A program made the position numbers and the translations under genes. A DNA stretch of 64,000 nt from Artemisia argyi (taxonomy: Eukaryota; Streptophyta; Magnoliopsida; Asterales; Asteraceae): contig CM060691.1 of assembly GCA_030686995.1 (NCBI GenBank), forward strand, positions 61,412,338 to 61,476,337. The letters are read 5' to 3'. Every line of letters starts with the position of its first letter. The stretch's first letter is position 1. The notes under the pieces were generated by a model. That model saw only the letters and a program-made list of their open reading frames with translations, made no database searches and had not been told where the DNA came from. This document shows positions 1-11,848 of the stretch, piece after piece.

Positions 1-50
1 GTAGGAAGCAAGTTTGGAACCTAAGGATTACTAGAAAAATTCAAAGAGGA

Positions 51-224
51 GGTCAAGGGTTCGAATCCAACGGGGAGAAAATTAATACCCTTCTGGCCAC
101 GGAGGTTCACCTGCGCCGACTCCGGGCTATCCAAAAAGGGTAGTCGCCGTGGGATTAGTCGGCTCGCAATGTCGAGTCGGAAACCCATGTTTACCAAAAA
201 AAATAAAAAATAAAAAAAAATAAA
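51..224 (+). mobile_element. 5'-truncated tRNA-derived SINE with poly(A)-like tail
   Basis: A perfect RNA polymerase III B box, GGTTCGAATCC, lies at 58-68. About 130 bp of unique body follow, then an A-rich tail (about 196-224, AAAATAAAA-type). The 16 bp at 35-50 recur with one mismatch at 225-240, directly after the tail, as expected of a target-site duplication. The copy therefore starts only a few bases before the B box, and the A box is missing. It sits in the 3' region of Sirevirus B. SINE class rests on B box, tail and TSD; the family is not identified. Confidence 0.65.
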
Positions 225-846
225 AAAAATTCAAAGACGAAAATTTGCTGTAGGACTGGAGGAACCAAACAATAACACGGGCGGAACCAAGTTTTGGGTT
301 CCCCCGTATCCGCTGGAAAAACTTGGCGAAACCAAAGTTTGTAAACGGACGGAACCAAAAATGGGTTCAGCCGTTTCCGTGGAAGCTCAGAATCGAGACA
401 GAGCAGTTTTTACGGCTACGTGGTTTTTCCGAATTCCAAAACTTTTCCCAAAACTTAAGTAATCAATTTTTTGTGGTTAGAAGAAACAAAAAATACAGGT
501 AGAAACATGCTTACCTATAGAGTTTACGAGAGCGATTGTACATTCATAGTTTTAGTCGAAAATTGAAATGACATAGTACTAAAGAGTTATCCCCTGCAAA
601 TGTTGTTAGTACACACATAATCCACAGATATAATATCATCCTGCAACATCATAAAAGCATAAAATTACATTGTTTTAACGACCAAATTGTTCAAATGCAC
701 CCTTGTACCAAACATCCTCTTAACGTTCTCACTTCTTGTTCACCTTCTTGTAGATCTTCCCAAGGTATCTCCCAAAGCATTTCCACATCCCTTTGGTTTG
801 CTTGAACTCCTCCGACTCATTTGGTATAGATGGAAGTTGTCAGAGG
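225..846 (-). other. 3' non-coding region of Sirevirus B
   Basis: This segment is continuous with 21898 onward once Sirevirus 1 (TSD AGAGG at 842-846 and 21898-21902) is removed. On the minus strand about 100 nt next to 846 may hold the degenerate tail of the env-like ORF, with a stop or frameshift at the junction. The rest is non-coding except a GC-rich inverted-repeat module at 247-385. No LTR boundary was recognised, so B's 3' LTR should lie to the left of the window. Confidence 0.55.
247..385. repeat. GGCGGAACC-type inverted-repeat module, copy A
   Basis: Degenerate copy of a module found five times in the window. It contains several GGCGGAACC or GGAGGAACC half-sites facing GGGTTC half-sites. 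It begins with a CTGTAGGACTGG arm like the CTGCAGGACTGGCGG arms of the better copies at 4391-4533, 7875-8010 and 23592-23673. It lies in the 3' region of Sirevirus B. Confidence 0.5.
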
Positions 847-1527
847 TGTTAGTGCAAATATTGCGATATTTAATCTATACAGTCTCGTTTGTTTTGATTG
901 ATGACAAACGTATAACTTGATACATAACGTTAAATGTACAAGTTACTTGTAATCATACTTTGTCTCAACAAACATTCAACACCTCTCAACGCCTTGAGTC
1001 ATCGTATGCTACAACACAGGTTCGTACATGTTTGTTATGTAGCATTATGATCAAACCCCTTGACCAACCATTTAGAATGACTAAAATACTTTTAGGATCT
1101 TTAAGTATTTTAGGTGTCAAAGTGCACTTTAGGTGTCAAATAGAATAAGTGCCACTTTAGGTGTTAAAGTAATATTAGTAAGTTTTACAAATGATAAAAA
1201 TGTGATGACATTAGGAATCAAACATTTTTAGTAACTCATTAACTTACTATAACAACATTACTTAGGTAATATATACAAGTTTACTTTCATATATATCTTA
1301 ATCTTTAAATGGAAATATATATACATCACATCATGTGCATTTATGGAAAGGTTGAGTGTTTGACTTTCCATAAGACCTCTTACACATTTTGGATTTATCT
1401 ATTGTGTGTTTGACTAGAAGTAACTTGATGTGACATTGTGAAAGATACTTGAAACATGATTTTAGAACATGGTTTGTCTTTGTTTGTTTTGGAACATGGT
1501 TTTGGAAAACCCCTTTGTAAGTTTGCC

Positions 1528-1535
1528 TATAAATA
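1528..1535 (+). promoter_or_regulatory. LTR TATA box of Sirevirus 1
   Basis: TATAAATA in the LTR, conserved in the 3' LTR (about 20927). Three GAACATG(G/A)TTTT-like direct repeats lie in the preceding 80 bp (about 1450-1515) and could be upstream promoter elements. Promoter role is inferred from position and sequence only. Confidence 0.5.
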
Positions 1536-1935
1536 AGAGTTTATAGTTTACTTGCAAACTTGATGAAAAACCACACACACATAGTTATATAGGAAACCAT
1601 GTAGAAACACACATGAGTCACCCTTTCCAAAATGATCATAATGCTTCTAACATTCATCTTTGTTGTAAGCATATCATACTTCATGATCCACCAAGAAGGT
1701 TACAAGATCTTGAAGTCATCATTCATTAAAGCATTCCAACATATGAAGATTCAAGGGCACTTGACATCCTTAATGATTGAAGATTTCTTATTCAAGAAGT
1801 TCATGTAGATTAGGCATGCATATCCATTAGACTTTTATGTCTTGGAACATCATTGTATCATAACAATATAGATTAGATGGTTTATGTGTTTGTGCCATAA
1901 AACACAAGGTTTTTATGTTGGGCCACAAAACATAG

Positions 1936-2141
1936 CGGGAGTGGTTGTACCCTTGGTAAAGAACTCGACATCTAGCTTAGTGTCGGTAAAAGTGTAAGCG
2001 GCGACGGGAGTGGTTATACCCTTGTAAAAGAACTCGACATCTAGCTTAGTGTCGGTAAAAGTGTAAGCGACGACGAGAGTGGTTGTACCCTTGTAAAAGA
2101 ACTCGACATCTAGCTTAGTGTCGGTAAAAGTGTAAGCGACA
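1936..2141 (+). repeat. Three tandem copies of a 69-bp unit in the 5' LTR
   Basis: Copies start at 1936, 2005 and 2074. Each contains a gagtggttgtacccttg segment, an aactcgacatctagctt segment and gtcggtaaaagtgtaagc. Copies differ by a few substitutions. The same triplet occurs in the 3' LTR at 21335-21541, so amplification predates this insertion. Confidence 0.9.
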
Positions 2142-2500
2142 ATTGTAAGGTTTTCTCCGCCGAAAGGGAGGTTGTTGATCTAGTGAAGTAACTCTCGAGT
2201 TGGGCACTCGAGGAGTGGAGTAGGGCGGAGAGGAGATCCGTGACTGAACCACTATAAATCCTCGTGTTCGGTTTGCACTTTCCTTTTACTTATTGCCTTA
2301 CTTTAATGTTTGCATTATGTGATTGTTTGTGTTGTGACTTGTTGATTGTACTTGTGTGATAACATGTTTTAAGTTATGTTAGTCATAAACTACAAGTAAC
2401 ATCTTTCATATTAGAATAAGCTAAAAATGGACATTTGATACAACAAGTTTAAAGTTTTTAAACGGTAAACTATTCAATTCCCCTTCTAGTTTTCCACAAT

Positions 2501-2512
2501 TGGCATCAGAGC
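2501..2512 (+). other. Primer binding site of Sirevirus 1 (tRNA-iMet type)
   Basis: TGGCATCAGAGC, two bases after the LTR end, matches the usual plant copia PBS (TGGTATCAGAGC, complementary to the initiator methionine tRNA 3' end) with one T-to-C change. Confidence 0.85.
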
Positions 2513-4189
2513 TTCGTAGCTCTTATTTTCAAAACAAATGGTTTTTAAAATGGAGCATGATCCATGTATCAAATTACCATTGAAGCGGAATATAATATGA
2601 AAAATGTTTCGTTAAGTATACATAGAAATTTTGTGGTTAAATGTTACTTTGTATACAAGCTTGAAGGTGTCCTTGAAAAATAAAAGAAAACATTTCTTAA
2701 AATTTGTAAGGGTTAAATTATATGCTTAAAGCTAATTTACGAAAACTACGGTTTTAAAATGAGCGTTTTGGATAACTACAAATTTAGTTGAAAAATCACG
2801 TTCGTAAATGTTTAGATAAGTCACATAAATAGAAATGTTGTTAAATATATGTTTTATATGTTTACTATCAAATCTAATAAGTCCTACATGTTTTATTTAT
2901 GTCAAAATATGAGTTTTAGTGAATCTGTCATCAGACTCCGCGGAACCCTCATCCTTAATGGGCGGAACCCTCAAAAAGGTTCCTTGAAATCTGTCAGTTC
3001 AGTACACAATTTTTGTCCAACTTCAATAATTCATAACTAATTAACCGTAAGTCCGTAGGAGTCGCACCACCTATCAATTTGAAGGTAATTGTGTCTACTT
3101 TCTTTTAAAAATGATGTTATGGCCTAAATCAAAACTAAAGTCAAAAGATTAAACCAAATACTTCAATATGTTCAAAATATCAAGTTTCGTTTTGACGTAG
3201 AAACTCAAACTTTTGAGTTAGGCAATATAAGTTAGTATCCTTTGAACATGGACATTATTTTCTTTGAAACTAAAGAATTTTGTGATATTCATATATACAA
3301 AGGAAACTAATCAAGCTTGGCATACATCGTCATATTTAAACGCAAAGTGACGAAAAGTATATTTCTTTTTATGTTATGCTAAATGACTACTTGTTTTAGT
3401 TGTATGCATATATGATATTTGCTTATTGAAAGTTGTGATTGCATATTGTTCATTTGTGATTCATGAGTGTCAATCTTGTCATGATATTCATTTGTTTGTT
3501 TGTCGATTTCATGTTTATACACAATGTGATATTTGCTAGATTGTGTGTACTAAGTTGAAAATTTGTGTTTGTATTGCTTATTATTTACTTACTCTTCCTT
3601 GCATATGTTATGTGATTATTTTGCATAATTCACTTAGGAATGAGAATTAAGTAATACTAATTAAATAACTTGGAATATGGTCAAGCGTCTAAATAAGTCA
3701 CTACATTGTTAAACATGTAGTATTCTTGAAAAATGGTGTTTGGTATATATTTTTCTACAATGATGTTTAATGAATGTGTCGTGCTATAAGATAGAAACTT
3801 ATCTTTGATTGATCATATAAACTAACCATACCATGTTTGGACGATAACACTGTGTTGTTATAAATATTCAATGCTTAGCTTAATTTCCATTTATAGGAAG
3901 CTCATAATCCTCGGCTTGATCTATATGCTAACATGTGTTAGAATATGTGTTTTTAGTGTTAATCTATCACATCTAATTGGGTGCATATGTTTCAAGTATT
4001 ATTAGGATACTTGAACGGGTTTCGGGAGTCGATAAATGTCCTTTGTTAAGGAATGTTTGGCACAACTTGAAATTTGAACAATTTGGTATTCAAACAATGT
4101 GTTTCATGGATATATGTTCTTCTAGGATCTTTTGTTATCTTTGGACATTGTCTTGTACTAACGAATATGCAGGTAGACAACATTTGAGA

Positions 4190-4560
4190 TGTTGTCAAAT
4201 TTTCAAGTTTATGGATATTTCACTAAGTATAGTGAAATTCGCTAGCCCCCGGTCAAAGTCTAATGGTTAGAGTTTTTCTATATCCAACTTTTGCATTTCC
4301 TAATCAGTACTATATTTAAGTTTTGTTTTTAGGAGTTTTCAAAAAATTTGAAATTCGTCTCGAGGCTTGAAATAGTGGACTGCCTCATTTCTGGTGTTTG
4401 GCGGATCAGGCGGAACCTTCAAATGGGTTCCGCCAGTGCATTTTCTGGGAAACCCAGAAATAGCCCAACGGAACACATGGAACCCTCAAAAGGGTTCCGC
4501 CCGTGTATTCGTAGGGTTCCGCCAGTCCTGCAGATTTCTTGTCAAATTTTCATTTAAAAC
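4190..4560 (+). repeat. Internal direct duplication of Sirevirus 1, copy 1
   Basis: Shares with about 7680-8050 the order: gatgttgtcaaatttt, a short segment around cactaa..agtataatgaaa, a Pro-rich ..tagccc.. segment, a tttcctaatcag/tttcccaatcag segment, then the GGCGGAACC module ending CTGCAGA. Identity is moderate, so the duplication is old relative to this insertion. Confidence 0.65.
4391..4533. repeat. GGCGGAACC-type inverted-repeat module, copy C
   Basis: Left arm contains GGCGGATCAGGCGGAACC and the right arm GGGTTCCGCCAGTCCTGCAG. An inner pair of half-sites (GGTTCCGCC and CGGAACAC) surrounds a CTGGGAAACCCAG mini-palindrome. A TATA-like TTTAAAA follows about 17 bp after the module. Confidence 0.75.
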
Positions 4561-7500
4561 CCTCACTCAAGATCACTCACTTTCATCTCTATGATTCTTC
4601 TCACTGATGTTCACTCAGATTAGGATTAGGACTTATCACTTGGACCTATAGGATAATCATCTATAATAATACTTTATAAATTTCACAAGAATGATCCAAG
4701 TTACCTTTCTCCATAAAGGAAGGAATCCGAAAACTTGTTCCTTGCAATCCTTGAACCATTGAGTATTTGCGATCACTATGCACACTCACTGCATTCTTTT
4801 GTCCTTTACTCATTCATTAGCTTGATTTGTGAATTGACAACTTCCTAACCAATCCGGACTCGTTATTTGCAAAGATTACATACAATATCGAAATCACAAG
4901 TCCAACTTATGACTATAGATATTGTCTTGTATCTACATATGTTACCTCACTTGGTTAACATGAAAATAATGTGTCATCCTTCAAGACGATAAGGATTTAC
5001 ATCGAGTCATAACTTACTCTAAAGTTATAGATGTATTATCGATTCTTGCTATCCTTTTATGCTATCCAATCTCAACTAAGTAGGATTGACAACTTAAGTA
5101 TTTCATTCGAAATATTCAAGTAAACTTGACTTACTACCGTAGTCATTAAATGTCATATCCGAAAATCAACACCCAAGTATTTTAACAATGTTTGTTAAAA
5201 CACTCATCACGACTAGAGCACTTATCGTAATACTCTCCCAATCAATAGGAACAAAAACAAATGTCAATAGGTTTTCATCCTTAAACATTTAGCACTTAAG
5301 TTCACTTGTTCTTTCACCATCATCTCATCACATTCACCATGTGATATATGTCAGCCCATAAGCTTCACAAACATGAGCAAAACTTCAAGCATCTTCCTCA
5401 TAACCTTTCATCACTCAAACCTCAAACAACCAATGTGAAATGAGAAACCGAGTTATCCTTTGTCCTATCAATATCGAGTCAACCACCATTTCCATGCCCT
5501 CAAAGAAACCAAGAGTCAATATCATCTTCACCAATAACTCCACCTAGTCATCTTCACAAGAAGATTCCACAATATAACCAAACAAGTGTGTCATCCCCAC
5601 TACAGCCTAACCCATTAAGATTAAACCACCTTTCATGATACATAAACCTATGTTCACCCTTGTGTCGCTCTTTGTAACAAAGGGCAATTGTCATGTCCAT
5701 ACACTCATTAACATAGTTGTCTATGTCATCAAAAGTCAAGTGAATTTCATTATGAAAAGCGTCTTTTCCACTTTCTAGCAAGTGAAGAACACAAAGAAGA
5801 TATCCAAGCTTCAAGTGTTGTCAAGCAATCACCTCCTCATTTCACATATCCACTCTCGGTCGTCAACCATACTTTACCACCTATAGGATTAGAACCTTCA
5901 CCATAAAATGAGCATGAAGCACACATTCAATTACACTAGGTTTAAGTAGTATCACTTTCACAAGTTATTAAAGTATTAGCAATACTTTTAACTTCTGCAT
6001 ATGTCTCATTAAACCTCAAATCAACATCTGCAAGTTCTAGGATCTAGTGCCTCCTCATCATCTCGTCATTCTTGTTTTCATAAGCATGGTGACTTTGTTC
6101 CACGTGATAACCCTACTTATTGAAAGACACTATATGTGTCTATTTCCTTTCAAGCGTTCATCATAACCAAATCTTGCTCATAACCCAATTCAAATCCTAT
6201 GCATATTCTACTCATCTCTATAGCACAGACAAGATCTATTGAATTTAGTAATTTCACTTAGATTCCTGTTCCAAAGAGCTTTCTTGAGAACGTTCTTAAC
6301 ATATTCCATTATCACACACAAACACATCTCCTGGTCATTAATAATCAAATCACTCTCATAACACATACTCAAACTCAACATAAAAGATGTCTCTCTTTAG
6401 ATCATTCAACCATAGATTCCAAACACAAAGATTAAAATCTTTTTGCATTACGCATTAGTGCTTCCGCTTTCCAAAATCACATCGATAACAATACTCTAAT
6501 CCTTTCCACCACCTTTGAGAAAACCACATGCCTCGTCATACGATCATCTCGCATTAATAGAGAAGAGCTACATGACTTTAAGGATAAAGTTCTTTGTATG
6601 CTAACCAACATCCGCAAAAACATTACCAAGCTCATCGTTTTCATTAATCTACAACCTCCTAAACACTTCATCATCATTCTTTATACAATGCACTAGAAAA
6701 TATGTTGGATGTCTACGTATTGAGGAGGAGAGAAATTCATTTACATATTTGTATTTTGTCAAATTGTATTTAAAGAACATCTACTCGTGTTTCTTACACC
6801 CCAAAATACCAACACATAGGTACACTCCATTTAGTTAAAGTCGGTTCACAAAACCACAAGTGCTTCAAGCCTTTGACCTTTTCTCTTTTTAATAGTTCAA
6901 GCCTCTTTCACCCCCAATATCTTATCAAGTGAAAAACACATCATGAGTTTGACAAAGTTCTTCACTTCCACAACCAAAAACTAAACCAAATGGAGTCTAG
7001 GATTCTTCTCTCAAAACTAGGACGTCAAAACCTCATTTTCAAGAACACCATCTTAGGATCTCATCCTCTTCTTCCTCGACACATATCATGCACGTCATTG
7101 TCAGCGCAAATGATATATTAATCAAAGCCATCATTCCCAACACTTTCTCAACACGTTGGTCTAACCAACACTCTCGCATCATATGATGTCATTATCACCC
7201 TCATATAGGTATTTAGCATTTTTTTTACTCTTTTCATATGGTATTCTTGTTCCTTGGTGCCTATTGTCTTCACTTCTTTTTGAACCCATTCAAGCATACA
7301 TTGTGGCATGATACATCATCTTTGGTAGATGATAATGTCATTAAAGGTCATGTAGGACTAAACCATGTTAGTACTCTTTCATCCATTGTCGTTCGATGTA
7401 GGTCACTATTTCTAAACGTATTTCGTTCTCATTAGCGTCAATCCTAATCGATCAAATCATAACTCATAGCCGTCATTGAATATCAATGCCCATTCACATT

Positions 7501-7679
7501 TTCCTTTATCCCTTTAAGTTGTGAATCTTAGATTGCATAAGTCCATATGCTCATTCGTCATAGTATTTGCTATACATACGAGTTTCTAAATTCATGCATT
7601 ATAACCACCACCTTCATTAACTCTTTCACTAATCATCACCACCATGGATTAGTGTAAAACCTATTCCAATTAATCTTGT

Positions 7680-8050
7680 GATGTTGTCAAATTTTCTATA
7701 CTTTCACTAAAGTATAATGAAAATCGTTAGCCCTCATTCAAACTCTATCGATACGCGTGTTTTTACTTGCCTCTTTGTCATTTCCCAATCAGATTTAATA
7801 GTGTGCTTCTGTTTTAGGAAGTATTTCGAAATTAGAAAATCGTTTCGACCATCGAAAACCTGGTCTGTTAAGAATTTGCAGTCTGGCGGAACCAAATTTT
7901 GGGTTCCCCCCGTGTAATTTCTGGGTAGTCCCAGTTTTAGCCCAGCGGACCAGGCAGAACCAAAACCAGGGTTCCGCCCATGTATTCGTTTGGTGCCGCC
8001 AGACCTGCAGAAATTTCTATATTTTTCTCATATTCGCATTCTCTCTAACA
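7680..8050 (+). repeat. Internal direct duplication of Sirevirus 1, copy 2
   Basis: Second copy of the 4190-4560 segment, about 3.5 kb downstream, including the hairpin module at 7875-8010. Both copies place the module at the same distance from the gatgttgtcaaatttt start, so segment and module were duplicated together. Confidence 0.65.
7875..8010. repeat. GGCGGAACC-type inverted-repeat module, copy D
   Basis: Arms TTGCAGTCTGGCGGAACC and GGTGCCGCCAGACCTGCAG are nearly complementary over about 18 bp. Inside, a CTGGGTAGTCCCAG mini-palindrome sits between two further inverted half-site pairs. A TATATTTT sequence follows about 10 bp after the module. Confidence 0.8.
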
Positions 8051-10034
8051 CCATTAGCACCATCCTCTTTAAACATGTCAACCTCATGTCTTCCTTCTAG
8101 GCTTTGCTTAGTAGGTTCCTATCATATTATATTCACGTTTTTCTTATGATTGCATTTCTTTTTAGACGCATACACCTCATGAGATTTTTTGGTTTCATGG
8201 TTCTCTACTTTGAGTCGCTTATATCATTTATATATTTACATCTTACTTTTCTTTGAGATGAAATATATTGCACTAACTCTTTCATTGTAGGTTCACCAGT
8301 ATATACACTCGATCGTATATAGCATAATCCTCTAAGGATGATGTTTGCATTGAATATTTTCCTTCTTTCATTATAAGTGCTTCTTGACGTAGGAGGAATA
8401 TCCATCAAGCACTCATATTGTATCTTCTATACACGTTGTTGTAGAGGACATGCTTGTCTAAAGACAAAACTGTAGCACCCCCAACTCAAATATACGGCAG
8501 CCGACATGCTGGGGGCGCTACGCGAACCGAAACCAGGCACCTTTATAGCTAACGACCACAACACGAGATGTTTAAAAGTACCTCAAAACACATCATTCGT
8601 TTTACAAACCATTTTAGAGCATTTAGGCTCTTTAACAAGTAGCAGCAGAATATAAATAAAAGATTGCAGCGGAAAATGACAAAGTTTAGCAGCAGAAATA
8701 TCAAGTTTAGTAGTAGAAATACAAAGTTTTGCAGCGGAAAGTAAATAAGTTTAGCAACGGAAAATATTAAAGACACACAAAGGTTTTACGAATGACATGA
8801 GAAATAAAGATAGTAAAAGTGATAAAGCTGCCTTGACAGAAAACTTCCTTCGTCCAGCCACTCCACCACGCCCAAATCATAAAGCTCCACAAATTAATTA
8901 GTAGTAGTACCTGAGAAACACATGCTTAAAAGTCAACGCAAAGGTTGAGTGTAATCCATAGGTTTACAATAATAAAGTTGAGCACAAGGGTTTATAATCA
9001 TATGATACAAGCAACAAATGCAAATACCAGGGTAATCAAGGTAACACCCAATATGTAGAGGCAACACGTGCATACATACAGTTGATGGTGCTAAGCTCAT
9101 GACACGCAAAACGTTAACCAATATATAACCATAAGTCGACAAATAACCGCGGAATTTCAATATATAAAGTGCCCCCAAAGGCCGGGTACTTGCCATATAC
9201 CCAGCAAAATTGAATATAGTACACCCAAATTGGCTATCCAGCAAAAGGGATGGGAGGGTCAATTCCTATAGGCCTATATCCCTATATTCGCGCTCACTCG
9301 CAAGTGATTAATGGCTCATGATCGGAGGGTCTTGTCAGGCAAGATAAGCTACTTAGCACATCGTCAGGAAAGTATATCAATCAGGAAAAGCATACCAAAA
9401 ATACTTGTGCTCAGAAAACATTTAAAGCATGTATCTCACCCCACGGGTCTGAAAACAATTAAAATATAAAAGCGGGGCTATGAATCACACCTTAACAATA
9501 GCTGCAGGAAACGAGATATAGCAATCAATCAATAATGCGTCACAGCAAAATGGGCCTCAGCACAACATAATCAATATAAATGGCATAACTCAGAACTATA
9601 CTCGAATATCTCAATAAACAATGCTTGAATAAAAGATTTTGTAAAAATACAATGGCATTTGAAAGAAAAATAGATTTTAAAAGTCTCGTGTGGGTGACGA
9701 GAAAGAAAGATAGAGAGAATATGTCGTCAAGAGCGTACGTCAATTCGAGAAAGTTAAGAGTAGGCGAAAGAATAACTCGAAGAAAAGAAATCGAAATGAA
9801 AATATATATTCATATAAATAATCAATTAATACGTTAAAATAAACTAGTTTCGGCTATCTTACCCATTTTTCCCAAAACGAAACGTTGAAAACAATATAGT
9901 CTGGAAAGGTTTTCAAAATATAATGCAATCCTTGAATATTAAAAGCTTATAAAAGATTTTTACAAAATTTCGGCTTGACCTGCCCGTTTATACAACATTT
10001 CCCGAGTCAACGACTCTTTATTTTTAAACAATAT

Positions 10035-10037
<3 letters not shown>

Positions 10038-10115
<78 letters not shown>
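10038..10115. repeat. (TA)n microsatellite in the Tekay 3' LTR
   Basis: About 78 bp of uninterrupted TA. The allelic position in the other LTR (17757-17767) holds only about five repeats, so this array expanded here or collapsed there after insertion. Confidence 0.95.
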
Positions 10116-10117
<2 letters not shown>

Positions 10118-10490
10118 TAAATATGATTGGATATATCATTCGCGTAGTCCGTTAGTTGTTTAGGTTTATCGACCATTTTGTATCGTTCGGGTTCCAGGTA
10201 CGTTAAGATCTTTACGGGCCTAACGTACCCTACCTTCTCATGTACCAAAGGGTCCATAACATCCAAATAACCAAGGCCGTAAATCCAATATATCCAATTC
10301 AAGCTCACAATACAACAATACGGAAACATGTCCGATATCCAAATCATCTTAACTATAACCAACTCATTTTATAGTTTCATATTCATTAATCCGTTTTATT
10401 TAAACTTAGCCGAAACAAGTCCCAAAATATATAATCGTAACAAATAACCACGAGAATCAACGAATAATACAAAAGTTAACCGAGTCACAT

Positions 10491-10550
10491 CGGGTCAACC
10501 CAGTGTTGACCAGTCAACTGTCAGTCAAGGGGGGCCCACACGAGTCAACA
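10491..10550 (-). promoter_or_regulatory. Cluster of W-box-like TTGAC motifs in the Tekay LTR
   Basis: On the minus (sense) strand at least five TTGAC cores occur in 60 bp, including the palindrome GTTGACTGGTCAAC and GGTTGACCC. The cluster recurs in the other LTR at 18141-18200. TTGAC(C/T) is the core of WRKY factor sites. Regulatory function here is inference. Confidence 0.4.
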
Positions 10551-10586
10551 ATATCATTTACACTTTTATAAATATATAAAATAAAA

Positions 10587-10589
<3 letters not shown>

Positions 10590-10642
<53 letters not shown>

Positions 10643-10701
10643 ATACATATAAAAATAAATAAAAATATGAAGTTTTTATAAAAATATTTTAGGATGAAAA
10701 C

Positions 10702-10786
<85 letters not shown>
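10590..10786. repeat. Two (TA)n arrays flanking about 65 bp of unique sequence
   Basis: Arrays at 10590-10638 and 10704-10786 bracket a segment with cggtatacatataaaaataa. In the other LTR the bracketed segment is missing and a single array (18223-18265) is present, consistent with deletion between the two TA tracts in that copy. Confidence 0.9.
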
Positions 10787-10789
<3 letters not shown>

Positions 10790-11848
10790 AATGATTTTCG
10801 GATTAATTAATAAATAAATAAAAATTTATAAAATAAATTTTTATAAAAATATTTTCGGTAAATAAATAAAAATTTATAAAAAAATTCGGATTTAACAAAA
10901 TATTTTCGGAAATATATTATTTTTAATATAAAAATACGAAAAATTATATTATTAATATTTTTAATGTTTTTAAATAAATAAAAACGAAATAAACTCAAAT
11001 AAGTAAAAATAAATAAATAAGGGTGCGTTTGGGTTGTTACCGAGCAAGAAAACAAAGGCAAAAAGAGTGGGAAAGTAGTGGTTCGCGGCGGTATTGATGG
11101 TGGTGATGGTAGGTGCGGCGGTGGTGAGGGTTTGGGGTGTTCGGGATGGTTTTGAATTAAACGACTTGTACTTTTGGAACGAGCACGTCCCGATCTACAA
11201 AATATAAAAAGTTTGATTTTTGGGTTGGCCGGAAAATTTTCCAGTGACCGGAATAGTACGCCGGCGGCGGCAGCGGTGTGGGTGGTCGCCGGTCGGAAAA
11301 AGAGAGAAGAGGGGGAGAGAAATTTTTAGAGAGAGAGAGAGAGAGTGTGTGTGTGTGATTTTATTATTAAAATGGGGAAATGGGGGTTTGGTGGGTATAT
11401 ATATGGTAAAATAAGTGTGGGGTTTGTTTTGTAATTAATAAAAGTATAAGGTAAGTGTAGGATGATACTCCATGGGCCTATATTGCCAACGTAGTAAACT
11501 TCTTACGATAAACGCTTTGGGGTTCGAACGACATAGCAAACGGACTCGAAAAATTACGAAACTTGCGCCATTGTTCACGAAATAATTTTCCAATAAAATC
11601 AAGCATAAACATAAGAGTTTTTCCAAAACTCAAAATAATTCAAATAATTTGGCAAATGCAATATGATTCGAGTGTTCTAGGTTGTGCTGAGCCAATCAAG
11701 GAATAAAGTTCTCGTTTCCAACATATCTCACGTTTCTTAAGCCCAAATAATCAAAAAATAAAAGTTTTAATGTGTCTCAGGTACGAAAATAAATATTTTG
11801 GCTAGAAGTAAGTTTAGAAAAAGTACCAGGGGTTACATCACATACATC

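Larger units (their letters stand above)
847..2498 (+). repeat. 5' LTR of Sirevirus 1
   Basis: It begins TGTTAGTGC after TSD AGAGG and ends TTTTCCACA directly before the PBS. It contains a TATAAATA box at 1528-1535, a triplicated 69-bp unit at 1936-2141 and a U5 block (about 2148-2300) that closely resembles Sirevirus 2. By eye it differs from the 3' LTR at only about 1-2 percent of positions. Confidence 0.95.
2513..8470 (+). other. Non-coding internal region of Sirevirus 1, left part
   Basis: Six kilobases with no recognisable gag-pol. Frames are broken by stops roughly every 200 bp and the longest open stretches have no family resemblance. Structure present: GGCGGAACC inverted-repeat modules at 2926-2998 (weak), 4391-4533 and 7875-8010, and a direct duplication of about 370 bp (about 4190-4560 and 7680-8050). 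I see nothing else recognisable. Confidence 0.7.
8471..11837 (-). repeat. 3' LTR of the Tekay element
   Basis: 3367 bp, about 250 bp longer than its partner. Most of the difference is (TA)n: arrays at 10038-10115, 10590-10638 and 10704-10786 here, against short arrays at 17757-17767 and 18223-18265 in the other LTR. Outside these arrays the two LTRs are highly similar. Confidence 0.93.

Noticed and set aside
58..68. Possible tRNA gene at the B box
   Set aside because: There is no cloverleaf, anticodon stem or A box; the A-rich tail and TSD fit a SINE.
960..1148. 62-codon open frame also present at 20359-20547
   Set aside because: It lies in both LTR copies of Sirevirus 1 and simply reflects their identity; no protein-like features.
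8933..9262. 109-codon minus-strand frame, also at 16653-16943
   Set aside because: Within the two Tekay LTRs; duplicated because LTRs are duplicated, and not conserved in frame.
10024..10362. Open frame with a long Tyr-Ile repeat, and similar frames at 15882-16196 and 32882-33100
   Set aside because: The Tyr-Ile repeat is the translation of (TA)n microsatellites in LTR or leader DNA.
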